Shown here: piece after piece, positions 7,843 to 14,878 of the stretch | Numbering within the stretch: the stretch's first letter is position 1 | Layout of the letters: every line of letters starts with the position of its first letter | Translations under genes and position numbers: made by a program | NCBI GenBank assembly: GCA_019240665.1 | Contig: JAFAXZ010000242.1 | Location: 1-32,621 of the forward strand | Reading direction: 5' to 3' | Length of the DNA: 32,621 nucleotides | Origin: Pseudonocardiales bacterium | GTDB taxonomy: Bacteria > Actinomycetota > Actinomycetes > Mycobacteriales > Pseudonocardiaceae | The notes under the pieces: model-generated | The model's database searches: none | Told to the model about the DNA's origin: nothing | The model's input: only the letters and a program-made list of their open reading frames with translations

Positions 7843-9417
7843 GTGGGCAGACCAGGTTTCGTGCTTGACGTCGACGAGCGGACTCCCCCGCTGCTGATGC
7901 ACGAGGGTGAGGGGTTCCGGCTGGAGCGCCTGCCGCTGGGCAGCCGGGTGATCTACCCGCCGGAGTCGCTGCCGTCCATCGTCGATCTCGAGGGCGCGAT
8001 CCGGCACGCCTTGGCGCATCCGCACGGCAGCGACCCACTGCCGCAGCTGCTGCGTCGCGGGATGCGGCTGACTATTGTGTTCGACGATCTGTCCCTGCCG
8101 CTGCCGCCGATGCGCACTCCGGACGTCCGACAACGGGTGATCGAGCAGGTGCTGGAGTTGGCCGCCGCCGCCGGGGTGGACGACGTCGAACTGATCGCTG
8201 CCAACTCGCTGCACCGGCGGATGACCCCGGCGGAACTCAAGCGCACCGTCGGCGAGCGGGTTTTCCGTGCCTTTCACCCCGACCACCTGCGTAATCACGA
8301 CGCAGAGAACCCCGACGATCTCACCCACCTGGGCACCACACCGCACGGCGAGGACGTGGAGATCAACCGTCGGGCCGCCGAAAGTGACCTGATCGTCTAC
8401 GTCAACATCACGCTCACCGCGATGAACGGCGGCTCCAAGTCGGTGTCCGTTGGGTTGGCCAGCTACGCCAGCTTGCGCCACCATCACAATGTGCACACCC
8501 TGCGGCACTCGCGGTCGTTCAACGATCCCCCCAACTCGGCGATGCACCATTCCTACGATCGGATGGCTGACGTCATCGGCGGGTATGTGCCGGTGTTCAC
8601 CATCGAGACCACACTGAACAACGAGCCATTCCCCGCTGCGCTGCGCTTCCTGACCCGTCGCGAGTGGGAGTGGAACCTCACCGACCAGGCCAGCTACCTG
8701 GCGGTGAAACGAAGCAACGACCTGGCCACCACAAGGCTGCGGCGGCGGATCTGGCAAGCCACCGAGGCGCCGTATGGCGTCACCGGGGTGCATGCCGGCG
8801 CACCGAGCCAGGTGCACCCGCACACCCTGGCCGCGGTGCACCGCCAGCAGCTGACCGAGGTGCAAGGACAAGCCGATGTGGCGATCTTCGGCTTGCCCTA
8901 CATCTGCCCGTACAATGTAAACTCGATCATGAACCCGATCTTGGTGATGTCGTTAGGACTCGGCTACTTCTTCAATCTCTACCGGGGCAAGCCAATCGTG
9001 CGCCAGGGTGGAGTGGCGATCTTCTACCACCCGGTGCCGCACCAGTTCCACCCCGTACACCACCCGAGCTACATCGACTTCTACGAGCTACTCGCCGAGA
9101 CCACCGATCCGGTGATGCTGGAGACCAAGTACGAGAAGCAGTTCGCCACCGATCCCTGGTACACCCACCTGTACCGGACCAGCTACGCCTACCATGGCGT
9201 GCACCCGTTCTACATGTGGTACTGGGGTGCGCACGCGATGCAACACCTGGATGATGTGATCTTCGTCGGGGGGAACCGGTCAACCACCGCGCGGCTCGGC
9301 TTCCGCGCCGCATCCAGCCTGGCCGACGCGTTGGAGCTGGCTCGGGACATCGTGGGTCGCAATCCGCAGATCAGCTACTTGCACGCCCCGCCGATGGTGC
9401 TGGCGGACGTGCGATGA
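7843..9417 (+). CDS. LarA-family nickel-pincer enzyme (lactate racemase homologue), divergent
   Basis: The 524-residue protein has the LarA/DUF2088 fold signatures. VFDDLSLPLP (residues 79-88) sits where LarA has DxTRPxP. H124 in NSLHRRMT matches catalytic His108 of L. plantarum LarA. K199 in NGGSKS matches cofactor-bound Lys184, and H215 in LRHHHN sits at the +16 spacing of nickel ligand His200. The residue at the His174 position (-10 from the lysine) is isoleucine, so simple two-histidine racemase chemistry is doubtful. It is about 100 residues longer than typical LarA, with extra Tyr/His/Trp-rich C-terminal sequence. GTG 7843 is preceded by ggagag. The dedicated larEBC genes next to it support cofactor use. 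The substrate is unknown. Confidence 0.85.
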   Translation: MGRPGFVLDVDERTPPLLMHEGEGFRLERLPLGSRVIYPPESLPSIVDLEGAIRHALAHPHGSDPLPQLLRRGMRLTIVFDDLSLPLPPMRTPDVRQRVIEQVLELAAAAGVDDVELIAANSLHRRMTPAELKRTVGERVFRAFHPDHLRNHDAENPDDLTHLGTTPHGEDVEINRRAAESDLIVYVNITLTAMNGGSKSVSVGLASYASLRHHHNVHTLRHSRSFNDPPNSAMHHSYDRMADVIGGYVPVFTIETTLNNEPFPAALRFLTRREWEWNLTDQASYLAVKRSNDLATTRLRRRIWQATEAPYGVTGVHAGAPSQVHPHTLAAVHRQQLTEVQGQADVAIFGLPYICPYNVNSIMNPILVMSLGLGYFFNLYRGKPIVRQGGVAIFYHPVPHQFHPVHHPSYIDFYELLAETTDPVMLETKYEKQFATDPWYTHLYRTSYAYHGVHPFYMWYWGAHAMQHLDDVIFVGGNRSTTARLGFRAASSLADALELARDIVGRNPQISYLHAPPMVLADVR

Positions 9418-9427
9418 GGGGCCTGCA

Positions 9428-10387
9428 ATGACGGGTCTGGGCGACGAGCTACGGCTGCTGCGACACGGCCGGGGCTGGCGCGGCCAGGCCCGGGTGCCAC
9501 GCTCGGCGCAGCGCTGGAAGCTCCCGGACAATGGGGACGACTTCCCCACCGCGTGGGCCCGCACCACTCCTGCGAAAGTACTTCGTACTGCGCTGCAGCA
9601 GGGAGTGCTCAAGCCGGTGATCTGGAGCCAGACCCGGCCGGTGGTGCACGGTCGGGAATACCTGGACAGCGTTCGCGGTCCGGCAATCTTCGTCGCCAAT
9701 CACTCCAGCCACCTGGACACCCCATTGATCCTGGGTGCCCTACCACGGCGGATCACCGAGAATCTCGCGGTCGGGGCAGCCGCCGACTACTTCTTCGACT
9801 CCCGGGCTATCGCCGCGGCCACCACCCTGCTGTTCAACGCGTTTCCCGTGGATCGGCGCGGATTGCGCCGGGGCCGCAGCCTGGCCGCCGAACTGGTCGA
9901 CGGCGGATGGAGCCTGCTGCTGTACCCCGAGGGCGGCCGCACCGTGGACGGCTGGCTCACCGCGTTCAAGCTGGGTGCCGCGCAACTGTGCGCGATGAAG
10001 GAGGTGCCTGCGGTGCCGATCGCGCTGCGCGGCACGTTTGCCGCGATGCCGCGTGGCCGACGCTGGCCGCGCCCCGGCAGGCCACGGGTCACCGTCCGGA
10101 TCGGGCGACCGCTGCGCATCGGAGCGGATGAGACGGTGCCCGAGTTCCGCACCAGGCTGGTGCGCGCGGTGGCCACTCTCTGGGCCGAAGGCGACCTTGG
10201 TTGGTACCGCGCCCTGCGGGCGGCAGCCGACGACTCGCTGGCGCTACCCATCGGTTCGCGCAGCGTGCTCCCCACCACCGCATCCGTCCAACTCGCCGAG
10301 GACCACGACATGGCCCCGTGGCGCCGGATCTGGGAGGCCACCCGGCCCCCCGCTGATGACGGTCCCCGCCAGGTCTGGACAGACTGA
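9428..10387 (+). CDS. lysophospholipid acyltransferase (PlsC/AGPAT family)
   Basis: This 319-residue protein carries the glycerolipid acyltransferase motif I NHSSHLD (H92/D97) and motif III YPEGGR (E168), with VPIALRG further along. Such enzymes transfer an acyl chain from acyl-CoA or acyl-ACP to a hydroxyl, usually on a lysophospholipid at the membrane. It starts 10 bp after the LarA homologue and probably ends the operon. The neighbouring acyl-CoA reductase suggests the pathway makes or remodels a lipid, possibly esterifying a fatty alcohol or hydroxy acid derivative; that is inference. The end lies 1 bp from the convergent DUF3039 gene. Confidence 0.85.
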   Translation: MTGLGDELRLLRHGRGWRGQARVPRSAQRWKLPDNGDDFPTAWARTTPAKVLRTALQQGVLKPVIWSQTRPVVHGREYLDSVRGPAIFVANHSSHLDTPLILGALPRRITENLAVGAAADYFFDSRAIAAATTLLFNAFPVDRRGLRRGRSLAAELVDGGWSLLLYPEGGRTVDGWLTAFKLGAAQLCAMKEVPAVPIALRGTFAAMPRGRRWPRPGRPRVTVRIGRPLRIGADETVPEFRTRLVRAVATLWAEGDLGWYRALRAAADDSLALPIGSRSVLPTTASVQLAEDHDMAPWRRIWEATRPPADDGPRQVWTD

Positions 10388-10388
10388 C

Positions 10389-10643
10389 TCAGGCGTTGCC
10401 GCCCCTGGGCAGCAACTCGTATATCTCCTTGCACTCCGGGCACACCGGGGAACCTGGCTTGGGCGCGCGAGTCACCGGAAACACCTCGCCGCACAGGGCC
10501 ACTACCTGCGAGCCCATCACCGCGCTTTCAGCGATCTTGTCCTTGCGCACGTAGTGGAACATCTTGGGTGTGTCGTTGCCGGTGGTGTCGGTCCCCTCTG
10601 GACGAGTATCGACATCGGGCAGCGTTTGGGTCGGCGTGCTCAC
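10389..10643 (-). CDS. DUF3039 small zinc-ribbon-like protein
   Basis: This 84-residue protein has MFHYVRKDKIAESAVMG, VALCGEVFPV and PVCPECKEIYELL. The CxxC plus an upstream Cys and His suggest a small zinc-binding fold. It matches the actinobacterial DUF3039 family, of unknown function; the M. tuberculosis member (Rv2708c, from memory) lies beside the YihY-type gene and DUF3099 near sigB, the same backbone seen here. It is transcribed in the same direction as the mosAB-like pair, whose stop is 20 bp upstream, so read-through is possible. Confidence 0.85.
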   Translation of the reverse strand: MSTPTQTLPDVDTRPEGTDTTGNDTPKMFHYVRKDKIAESAVMGSQVVALCGEVFPVTRAPKPGSPVCPECKEIYELLPRGGNA

Positions 10644-10663
10644 AGCTCCATCATGCCGCAGCG

Positions 10664-11509
10664 TCAGTCGGCGTAGATGATGGTACCCACGTGCTCCCCT
10701 TGCAGAGCCTTGGTGATGGCGCCGGGGGTGAGTCCGTTAATGATCTGGATTTGCTTTTGGTGTTTGGCGTGTGCCATGAGTTCGAGTACCAGCGGATCGA
10801 TGGGCAGGGTGTCGAGGTTGCGGGCTAGTAACTCGGCGGCGCTCGCTCGGGAGATGAGTTCGGGTGGGCTGGTGCTGGTCGTTGCGGGGTCGCTGGTGAA
10901 CACGCCGTCGACGTCTTTGACGTAGATGATCCGGGCAGCGCCGTAGGCATCGGCGAGGAGGAAGGCGCCGGTGTCGGTGCGGTGCGGGGGGATCTTGCCT
11001 ACCTCGGGAGGGAACTCGTAGAGGCCATAGGGTGGGTAGCCGTTGGACACTGCGGCTCGGCTGGCCATCAGGTGCACGGCAAGTTGGTGAGCAGTCGCGG
11101 CGTGTGGGAGGTAGGACACGCCCTGCTCGGCGAGCAGCGCGGCGATGAGGTGCCCGTTCTGTTCGGCCTCGGCGGAAGCCAGCGCGGCCAGCACACCAGT
11201 GGGCAGACCGAGGTCGAGCCCGACCCCCAGTACGTGGCGGCCCCGGATACCCGGTCCGGTGAGAATCAGCAGCCGATGCTCCAGCAACGCCTCATGCAGC
11301 TCCGCCACGACCGGCACGATCGCCTCGGAGCCCTTGTCCATGATCGAGCGCCCGCCGATCACGACGACGTTCAGCCACGGCAACAGCGGAATCACCGGGC
11401 GATCGACGGGCCGCAGGAGTTCGCGGTCGAGCAAGGTCTGGCGCATCAACGCCGAAGGCACGTCCTTGGCTACGAAAAAGGGCTCAGAATGCGAGAGGGT
11501 GCTGGTCAT
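10664..11509 (-). CDS. mosA: molybdenum storage protein alpha-subunit-like (amino acid kinase fold)
   Basis: The 281-residue protein aligns along its whole length with my memory of Azotobacter vinelandii MosA: RQTLLDRELLRPV, LLPWLNVVVIGGR, LILTGPGIRGRHVLGVGLDLGLP, PPHRTDTGAFLLADA, DGVFTSDP and GEHVGTII. MosA/MosB form a cage that binds polymolybdate using ATP. Key differences are visible: the KIGG lysine (Av Lys45) is Val50, the residue at Av Glu129 is proline, and Av His156 in PPYHHH is glycine (PPYGLY). Storage chemistry may therefore differ. ATG 11509 has ggagaa upstream; the ORF-track extension to 11911 overlaps mosB and is rejected. It lies 50 bp after mosB, in the same operon. Confidence 0.85.
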   Translation of the reverse strand: MTSTLSHSEPFFVAKDVPSALMRQTLLDRELLRPVDRPVIPLLPWLNVVVIGGRSIMDKGSEAIVPVVAELHEALLEHRLLILTGPGIRGRHVLGVGLDLGLPTGVLAALASAEAEQNGHLIAALLAEQGVSYLPHAATAHQLAVHLMASRAAVSNGYPPYGLYEFPPEVGKIPPHRTDTGAFLLADAYGAARIIYVKDVDGVFTSDPATTSTSPPELISRASAAELLARNLDTLPIDPLVLELMAHAKHQKQIQIINGLTPGAITKALQGEHVGTIIYAD

Positions 11510-11537
11510 GGTGTTCTCCACGGTGGCCGGGGGGCGG

Positions 11538-11575
11538 CGCTCACGCCGCTGAGATGCGCTCACGCCGCTGAGATG
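11538..11575. repeat. 19-bp perfect tandem duplication covering the mosB stop
   Basis: The unit cgctcacgccgctgagatg occurs at 11538-11556 and again at 11557-11575. The second copy contains the last codons and stop of the mosB-like gene, so the first copy is a duplicated gene end placed in the mosB-mosA gap. It neither changes the protein nor blocks the mosA ribosome binding site. Confidence 0.9.
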
Positions 11576-12378
11576 ATTGTGCCGACGTGCTCGCCGGCCA
11601 ACGCGCGCCTGATCAAACCGGGCCGGAGCCCATTGATGACCTGGACCGAGCGCACATACCGGGCACGGCGCATTAGCTCCAACACCGGGCGCTCGATGAT
11701 CAGATCCGGCAGATCCCGAGCGATCAACTCCTCGACGGTGATCTCCGGGATCAGCGTGGCTCTCGGGTCGGTCTTCGGATTGGCCGTATACAGCCCGTCC
11801 TCGTCTTTCACGAAAATCATGTTCCGACAGCCATAAACTTCCGCGACAAGATAACATCCAGCGTCCGTGCGGTACGGCGGTATCACCCCCTCGGTAGGCA
11901 CGCGCTGCCACATGTCATAGGGGGGCATCCCCGAGAAGATCGCTGCACCGCACCCGGCGAGATACAACGGCAGCGCACCGAACGCCGAACCCCCCACCAC
12001 CGGCACACCGTGCCGGGCCATCAGATATCCCAGCATCTGAGCGTTCTGATCGGCCACCGCGGCCCCGACATCGGTCAGCACACCAGTCGGCAAACCGAGT
12101 TCGGCAGCCAGCGCGTACACATGGCGAGCCCGCGTACCGGCACCAGTGCCAATGAGGATCTGATGGCTTCGCTTGACCGCCGCCAACTCCTCCACCACCG
12201 GATACACCGCCGCCCGCCCCCGGTCGATCAGGCTTTGACCACCGATCTTCAGCACACTCACCTCGGGCAAAATGGCATAATCGGGCGCCCCCCCACTTGC
12301 CCGCATAAGCTCCACATCACTCAACGACCGATTCATCAACAACGATTCTAACGAAGCTCTACTCGCAACATCCGTCAT
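11560..12378 (-). CDS. mosB: molybdenum storage protein beta-subunit-like (amino acid kinase fold)
   Basis: The 272-residue protein strongly resembles A. vinelandii MosB (270 residues, from memory): LKIGGQSLIDRGRAAVYPVV, LIGTGAGTRARHVYALAAELGLP, VADQNAQMLG, FSGMPPYDMW, GVIPPYRTDAGC, MIFVKDEDGLYTANPKT and ALAGEHVGTII. Unlike its partner, it keeps the KIGG lysine of the amino acid kinase fold. It is expected to assemble with the alpha-like subunit into a cytoplasmic hexameric cage for molybdate or a related oxyanion. ATG 12378 has a clear ggagg. It is the first gene of the pair. No molybdate transporter, nitrogenase or molybdenum cofactor gene is visible in the window, so the client enzyme is unknown. 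Confidence 0.88.
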   Translation of the reverse strand: MTDVASRASLESLLMNRSLSDVELMRASGGAPDYAILPEVSVLKIGGQSLIDRGRAAVYPVVEELAAVKRSHQILIGTGAGTRARHVYALAAELGLPTGVLTDVGAAVADQNAQMLGYLMARHGVPVVGGSAFGALPLYLAGCGAAIFSGMPPYDMWQRVPTEGVIPPYRTDAGCYLVAEVYGCRNMIFVKDEDGLYTANPKTDPRATLIPEITVEELIARDLPDLIIERPVLELMRRARYVRSVQVINGLRPGLIRRALAGEHVGTIISAA

Positions 12379-12603
12379 CTGATCCTCCCCGCGCTACCAC
12401 AGCTGATCACCAACTCTAGATCGCGACCAACGCACCACGAAAGACCCAACCGATCAGCCCCACTCCAGACATGCGGAGATCACCGCATCAATTCACCGCG
12501 CTGGCGGGTGCAGATCTGCGGAATAACCCGCTACATCGGCGTTATCAACCAGACGAGTGGTCTACACCATATTCGCACGAAAGGGCGTGGTCTGGGAACG
12601 AGA

Positions 12604-12941
12604 TCAACCCTCGACGATCGGAGGGTCACGACTCTCGAGCTCGCGGCCCCGAAGGTCGCGCTCCGGCAGGCCCTGTCCCAGCCTGTTGACGTGCTCGGCC
12701 TTGCGGGGGGCACGGTCATTGGCGATGAGCACCGCCATCCACGGAAGTGGCACCGAAAGCACGACGAAAGTCAGCGCAAGCCACCAGGTCTGATAGAAGA
12801 CGCCAGCCAGGACCAGACAGGGGATGCGGGCCGACATGAGGATAGCGTATTTGCGCCGACGTGTGGCGTACTGCTCGGCGTAGGATGGTTCCGCCGCCGT
12901 AATGAGAACAGCGGCATCGCCTCGTCGGCGGCCGTGCTCAT
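12604..12941 (-). pseudogene. DUF3099 membrane protein with an apparent N-terminal frameshift
   Basis: One minus-strand frame encodes ITAAEPSYAEQYATRRRKYA, then two hydrophobic segments (ILMSARIPCLVLAGVFY and WWLALTFVVLSVPLPWMAVLIA) and NDRAPRK, which is DUF3099. That frame has no ATG/GTG/TTG start upstream of the conserved part; its first ATG is at 12837, inside the first helix. The adjacent frame supplies ATG 12941 and MSTAADEAMP, a plausible N-terminus, and joining the two needs one extra base near 12920. This suggests a one-base deletion or sequencing error. DUF3099 sits beside DUF3039 and sigB in mycobacteria (Rv2709, from memory). Function is unknown; it should be a small two-helix membrane protein. 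Confidence 0.65.
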
Positions 12942-12987
12942 GTCGATTCCGCGCGCCCTCACGTCCCGATTTGATACTGCCGACCTC

Positions 12988-13560
12988 CTATTTCGTTGCT
13001 TTGGCAGTTGCCTTTACTTGCTGCTTGTGCTGCCGAACCTTGGCCAGCGAGTCGGCGTCAGTCACGTCGGCGACCGATCGGTACACACCCTCGTCGCCGT
13101 AGGGGCCGGCCACCTCGCGCCAGCCGTCGGGCTTCACGTTACGCTGCTTACCGAGAAGTGCCACGAAGATCTGCGCCTTCTGCTTTCCGTAGCCAGGCAA
13201 CGCGACCAGCCGGTCGAGCAGCTCGTGCGCGTCAGAGACGCCCCGCCATAGCTCCGTCACATCGCCGCCGTAGCGCTCGACCAAAGCCCGGCAGAGGTCC
13301 TGCACCCGGCACGCCATCGACTTGGGATACCGGTGCAACGCGGGCTGCTTCGCGAACAGGTCCGCCAACGCGTCGGAGTCGTAGTCGGCCAGCTCATGAA
13401 CGTCGAGGTCGTGGCCCAAACGCTGCCGCAGTCTATAGGGAGCGGCGAAAGCCCGTTCCATCGGCACTTGCTGATCGAGAAGCATGGCCAGGAGCAACGC
13501 CAGCGGGTCCCGCTCGAGTAACGCATCCGCCGACGCATCCTGGCTCAACATCAAGCTCAC
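12988..13560 (-). CDS. HhH-GPD family DNA glycosylase-like protein
   Basis: The protein of about 190 residues belongs to the actinobacterial uncharacterised HhH-GPD family: ALLLAMLLDQQVPMERAFAAPYRL at the N-terminus and a helix-hairpin-helix LVALPGYGKQKAQIFVALL near residue 140. True HhH-GPD glycosylases excise damaged bases using a lysine or aspartate after the hairpin; I cannot confirm a catalytic Asp at the usual distance. GTG 13560 was chosen because ggagg lies 6 bp upstream; ATG 13551 is the alternative. It starts 83 bp downstream of the unknown gene on the same strand. Its end lies 46 bp before the DUF3099 start, so it may be co-transcribed with both. Confidence 0.75.
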   Translation of the reverse strand: MSLMLSQDASADALLERDPLALLLAMLLDQQVPMERAFAAPYRLRQRLGHDLDVHELADYDSDALADLFAKQPALHRYPKSMACRVQDLCRALVERYGGDVTELWRGVSDAHELLDRLVALPGYGKQKAQIFVALLGKQRNVKPDGWREVAGPYGDEGVYRSVADVTDADSLAKVRQHKQQVKATAKATK

Positions 13561-13643
13561 CAATGACCTCCCCGACAGTAAGCGCACATCGACAGGCTCG
13601 TCACCAGGTTACTGCTCGGAAGTAGCCTCCCGGGGGAACGGCA

Positions 13644-14216
13644 TCAGATGTCGATGCCGACCAGGCCCATTACCTCGGTGCGCCAGTCCTGGTAGGCAGT
13701 GGCCGCACTGGTCCGCTCCTGCGGGTTGCGGTCGGCGTGCGTATCGTCGCCGCCCAACGCGTAGTGCACGATCTCCTGGTCGCTGCGCTGGCTGCTGACC
13801 ACCCTGACTTGGACGTGTCGGGTGGCAAGCTCGGCCCGAGTGGCGTGCGCCAGCAAATGGAGCAGCGCCAACCGGGACCGCTGGTCGTCGGGCAGCGACA
13901 CCTCCTCCGGGGTGTTGCCCGACACCAGCACCACGGTTGCGCCGGGCGCCAGCACCGGGAGCACTCGGTCGACCGCGCTGAAGCGGGCCAGCAGGCCCGC
14001 GGACAGGAACGAGCCGACGCGCGCAACGGCGGTGTGGCCATCGGGGTGGATGGTGACTGGTAGCTGGATGTAAAAATCGAGGCCATCGCCGCCCGGCTCA
14101 CCCGGCAGCGCCGTGGGATCGGTAATGATCACAGCGTCCGCGCCCGCATCCTTCAGCAACTCAGAAAGCCGTTGCGCCCGGTCGGCAGACCCACTCAGCA
14201 GCCCGATAGACGACAT
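13644..14216 (-). CDS. hypothetical protein, 190 aa
   Basis: I do not recognise this family. ATG 14216 has a strong ggagg upstream; the longer ORF to 14381 runs into the terminator hairpin and is rejected. The protein begins MSSIGLLSGSADRAQRLSELL, followed by alternating hydrophobic beta-like segments (ADAVIITDP, ATVVLVSG) and helices, suggesting a soluble alpha/beta protein. DFYIQLPVTIHPDG and VRVVSSQRSDQEIVHYALGG are distinctive segments that could seed a search. No signal peptide, membrane helix or metal motif is evident. It lies between the phasin terminator and the HhH-GPD gene, all on the minus strand. Confidence 0.6.
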   Translation of the reverse strand: MSSIGLLSGSADRAQRLSELLKDAGADAVIITDPTALPGEPGGDGLDFYIQLPVTIHPDGHTAVARVGSFLSAGLLARFSAVDRVLPVLAPGATVVLVSGNTPEEVSLPDDQRSRLALLHLLAHATRAELATRHVQVRVVSSQRSDQEIVHYALGGDDTHADRNPQERTSAATAYQDWRTEVMGLVGIDI

Positions 14217-14355
14217 CGACCCTCCTCCAGTGCGTTCGCACCGATCGGTGGCACTCGGTCGGCTGAGCATCGCTCCCCGGTCATCGTAGAAGCTGGTGGC
14301 AGTCACTGGCGAGGGAGCCGGGAATTTGCGGACAGCGGGTCCCCCGAACGGCCGC

Positions 14356-14407
14356 GTCAGCCTCCGTGGCCCCGGCGTCATGCGACGCCGGGGCCACGGA
14401 GGCTGAC
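14356..14407 (-). terminator. perfect 24-bp stem hairpin downstream of the phasin gene
   Basis: Arms 14356-14379 and 14384-14407 are exact inverted complements around a 4-base loop atgc. The stem is GC-rich (core ctccgtggccccggcgtc). It begins 19 bp after the phasin stop on the minus strand and precedes the 190-aa gene. There is no T-run after it, which is common for actinobacterial hairpin terminators. The mirror symmetry would also work on the plus strand. The stem is unusually long, so RNA processing or a mobile-element relic is also possible. Confidence 0.75.
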
Positions 14408-14425
14408 TTACCCAGATCCAGTAGG

Positions 14426-14797
14426 TCAGCTCCTCTTCAGGGCCGACTCCTTCGCGCCATCGTGCATGTCCCGCTTCGGGGCCGTCTCCTGGGCGACATC
14501 CTGCACGCCCTTGGCAGCATTCTGCGCAGTAGAAGCAGCTTTGGTGGCGGCCGACGTGGTGACGGCCAGCAAGCTCTTGGTGTACTCCCGCTGGCTCGTC
14601 AGCACGTGGTGGTAGAAGTCGAACACCTTATCCACGAGCTCGACAGCGCCGCGCAATTTGGCGTCTGAGGTTGGCACAAACCACTGAAAACTGTCTGCCC
14701 AGATCTGCAGGGCGCCGGTGAAGGCTTCCTGACCGCGACGGACGGCGTCGGTCATGGTCTCCCGGGAGGTGGTCATCTGAGACGTGGTCATCGTCAT
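14426..14797 (-). CDS. phasin-like polyhydroxyalkanoate granule protein
   Basis: This 123-residue protein is helical and Ala/Lys-rich, with no signal peptide. The core (RRGQEAFTGALQIWADSFQWF, LVDKVFDFYHHVLTSQREYTKSLL) resembles phasins, amphipathic proteins that coat polyhydroxyalkanoate granules. The C-terminal TSAATKAASTAQNAAKG tail is typical of low-complexity phasin ends. Its position after phaC and an XRE regulator supports the call. An aaggaagg ribosome binding site precedes ATG 14797, and the gene has its own strong promoter and a downstream hairpin, so it is probably expressed well above phaC. Confidence 0.75.
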   Translation of the reverse strand: MTMTTSQMTTSRETMTDAVRRGQEAFTGALQIWADSFQWFVPTSDAKLRGAVELVDKVFDFYHHVLTSQREYTKSLLAVTTSAATKAASTAQNAAKGVQDVAQETAPKRDMHDGAKESALKRS

Positions 14798-14827
14798 CCC
14801 TTCCTTAGCTCATCGGGTGCGATCACC

Positions 14828-14856
14828 AAAGTAAGCACGTTTGATAAGTATGTCAA
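14828..14856 (-). promoter_or_regulatory. sigma-70-type promoter for the phasin gene, with overlapping palindrome
   Basis: On the minus strand a perfect TTGACA -35 (14851-14856) is followed after exactly 17 bp by TACTTT (14828-14833), about 30 bp before the phasin start. The sequence TTGACATACTTATCAA spanning the -35 is an imperfect palindrome (TTGAnA...TnTCAA), a plausible operator for the XRE regulator encoded immediately upstream. The promoter is strikingly AT-rich against its surroundings. Confidence 0.7.
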
Positions 14857-14878
14857 GCACCACCGTTCTCCTGGGCTG

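Noticed and set aside
11510-11911. N-terminal extension of the MosA-like ORF
   Set aside because: It overlaps the 3' half of mosB out of frame, is Arg/Gly-rich shadow sequence, and a good ribosome binding site precedes ATG 11509.
12379-12603. Mo-cofactor riboswitch or strong promoter upstream of mosB
   Set aside because: Only a weak TAGAGT -10 candidate without a good -35 is visible, and I could not find a conserved riboswitch-like fold.
12508-13251. 247-aa plus-strand ORF
   Set aside because: It is antisense to DUF3099 and the HhH-GPD gene, both of which carry recognisable family sequence; no family features on the plus strand.
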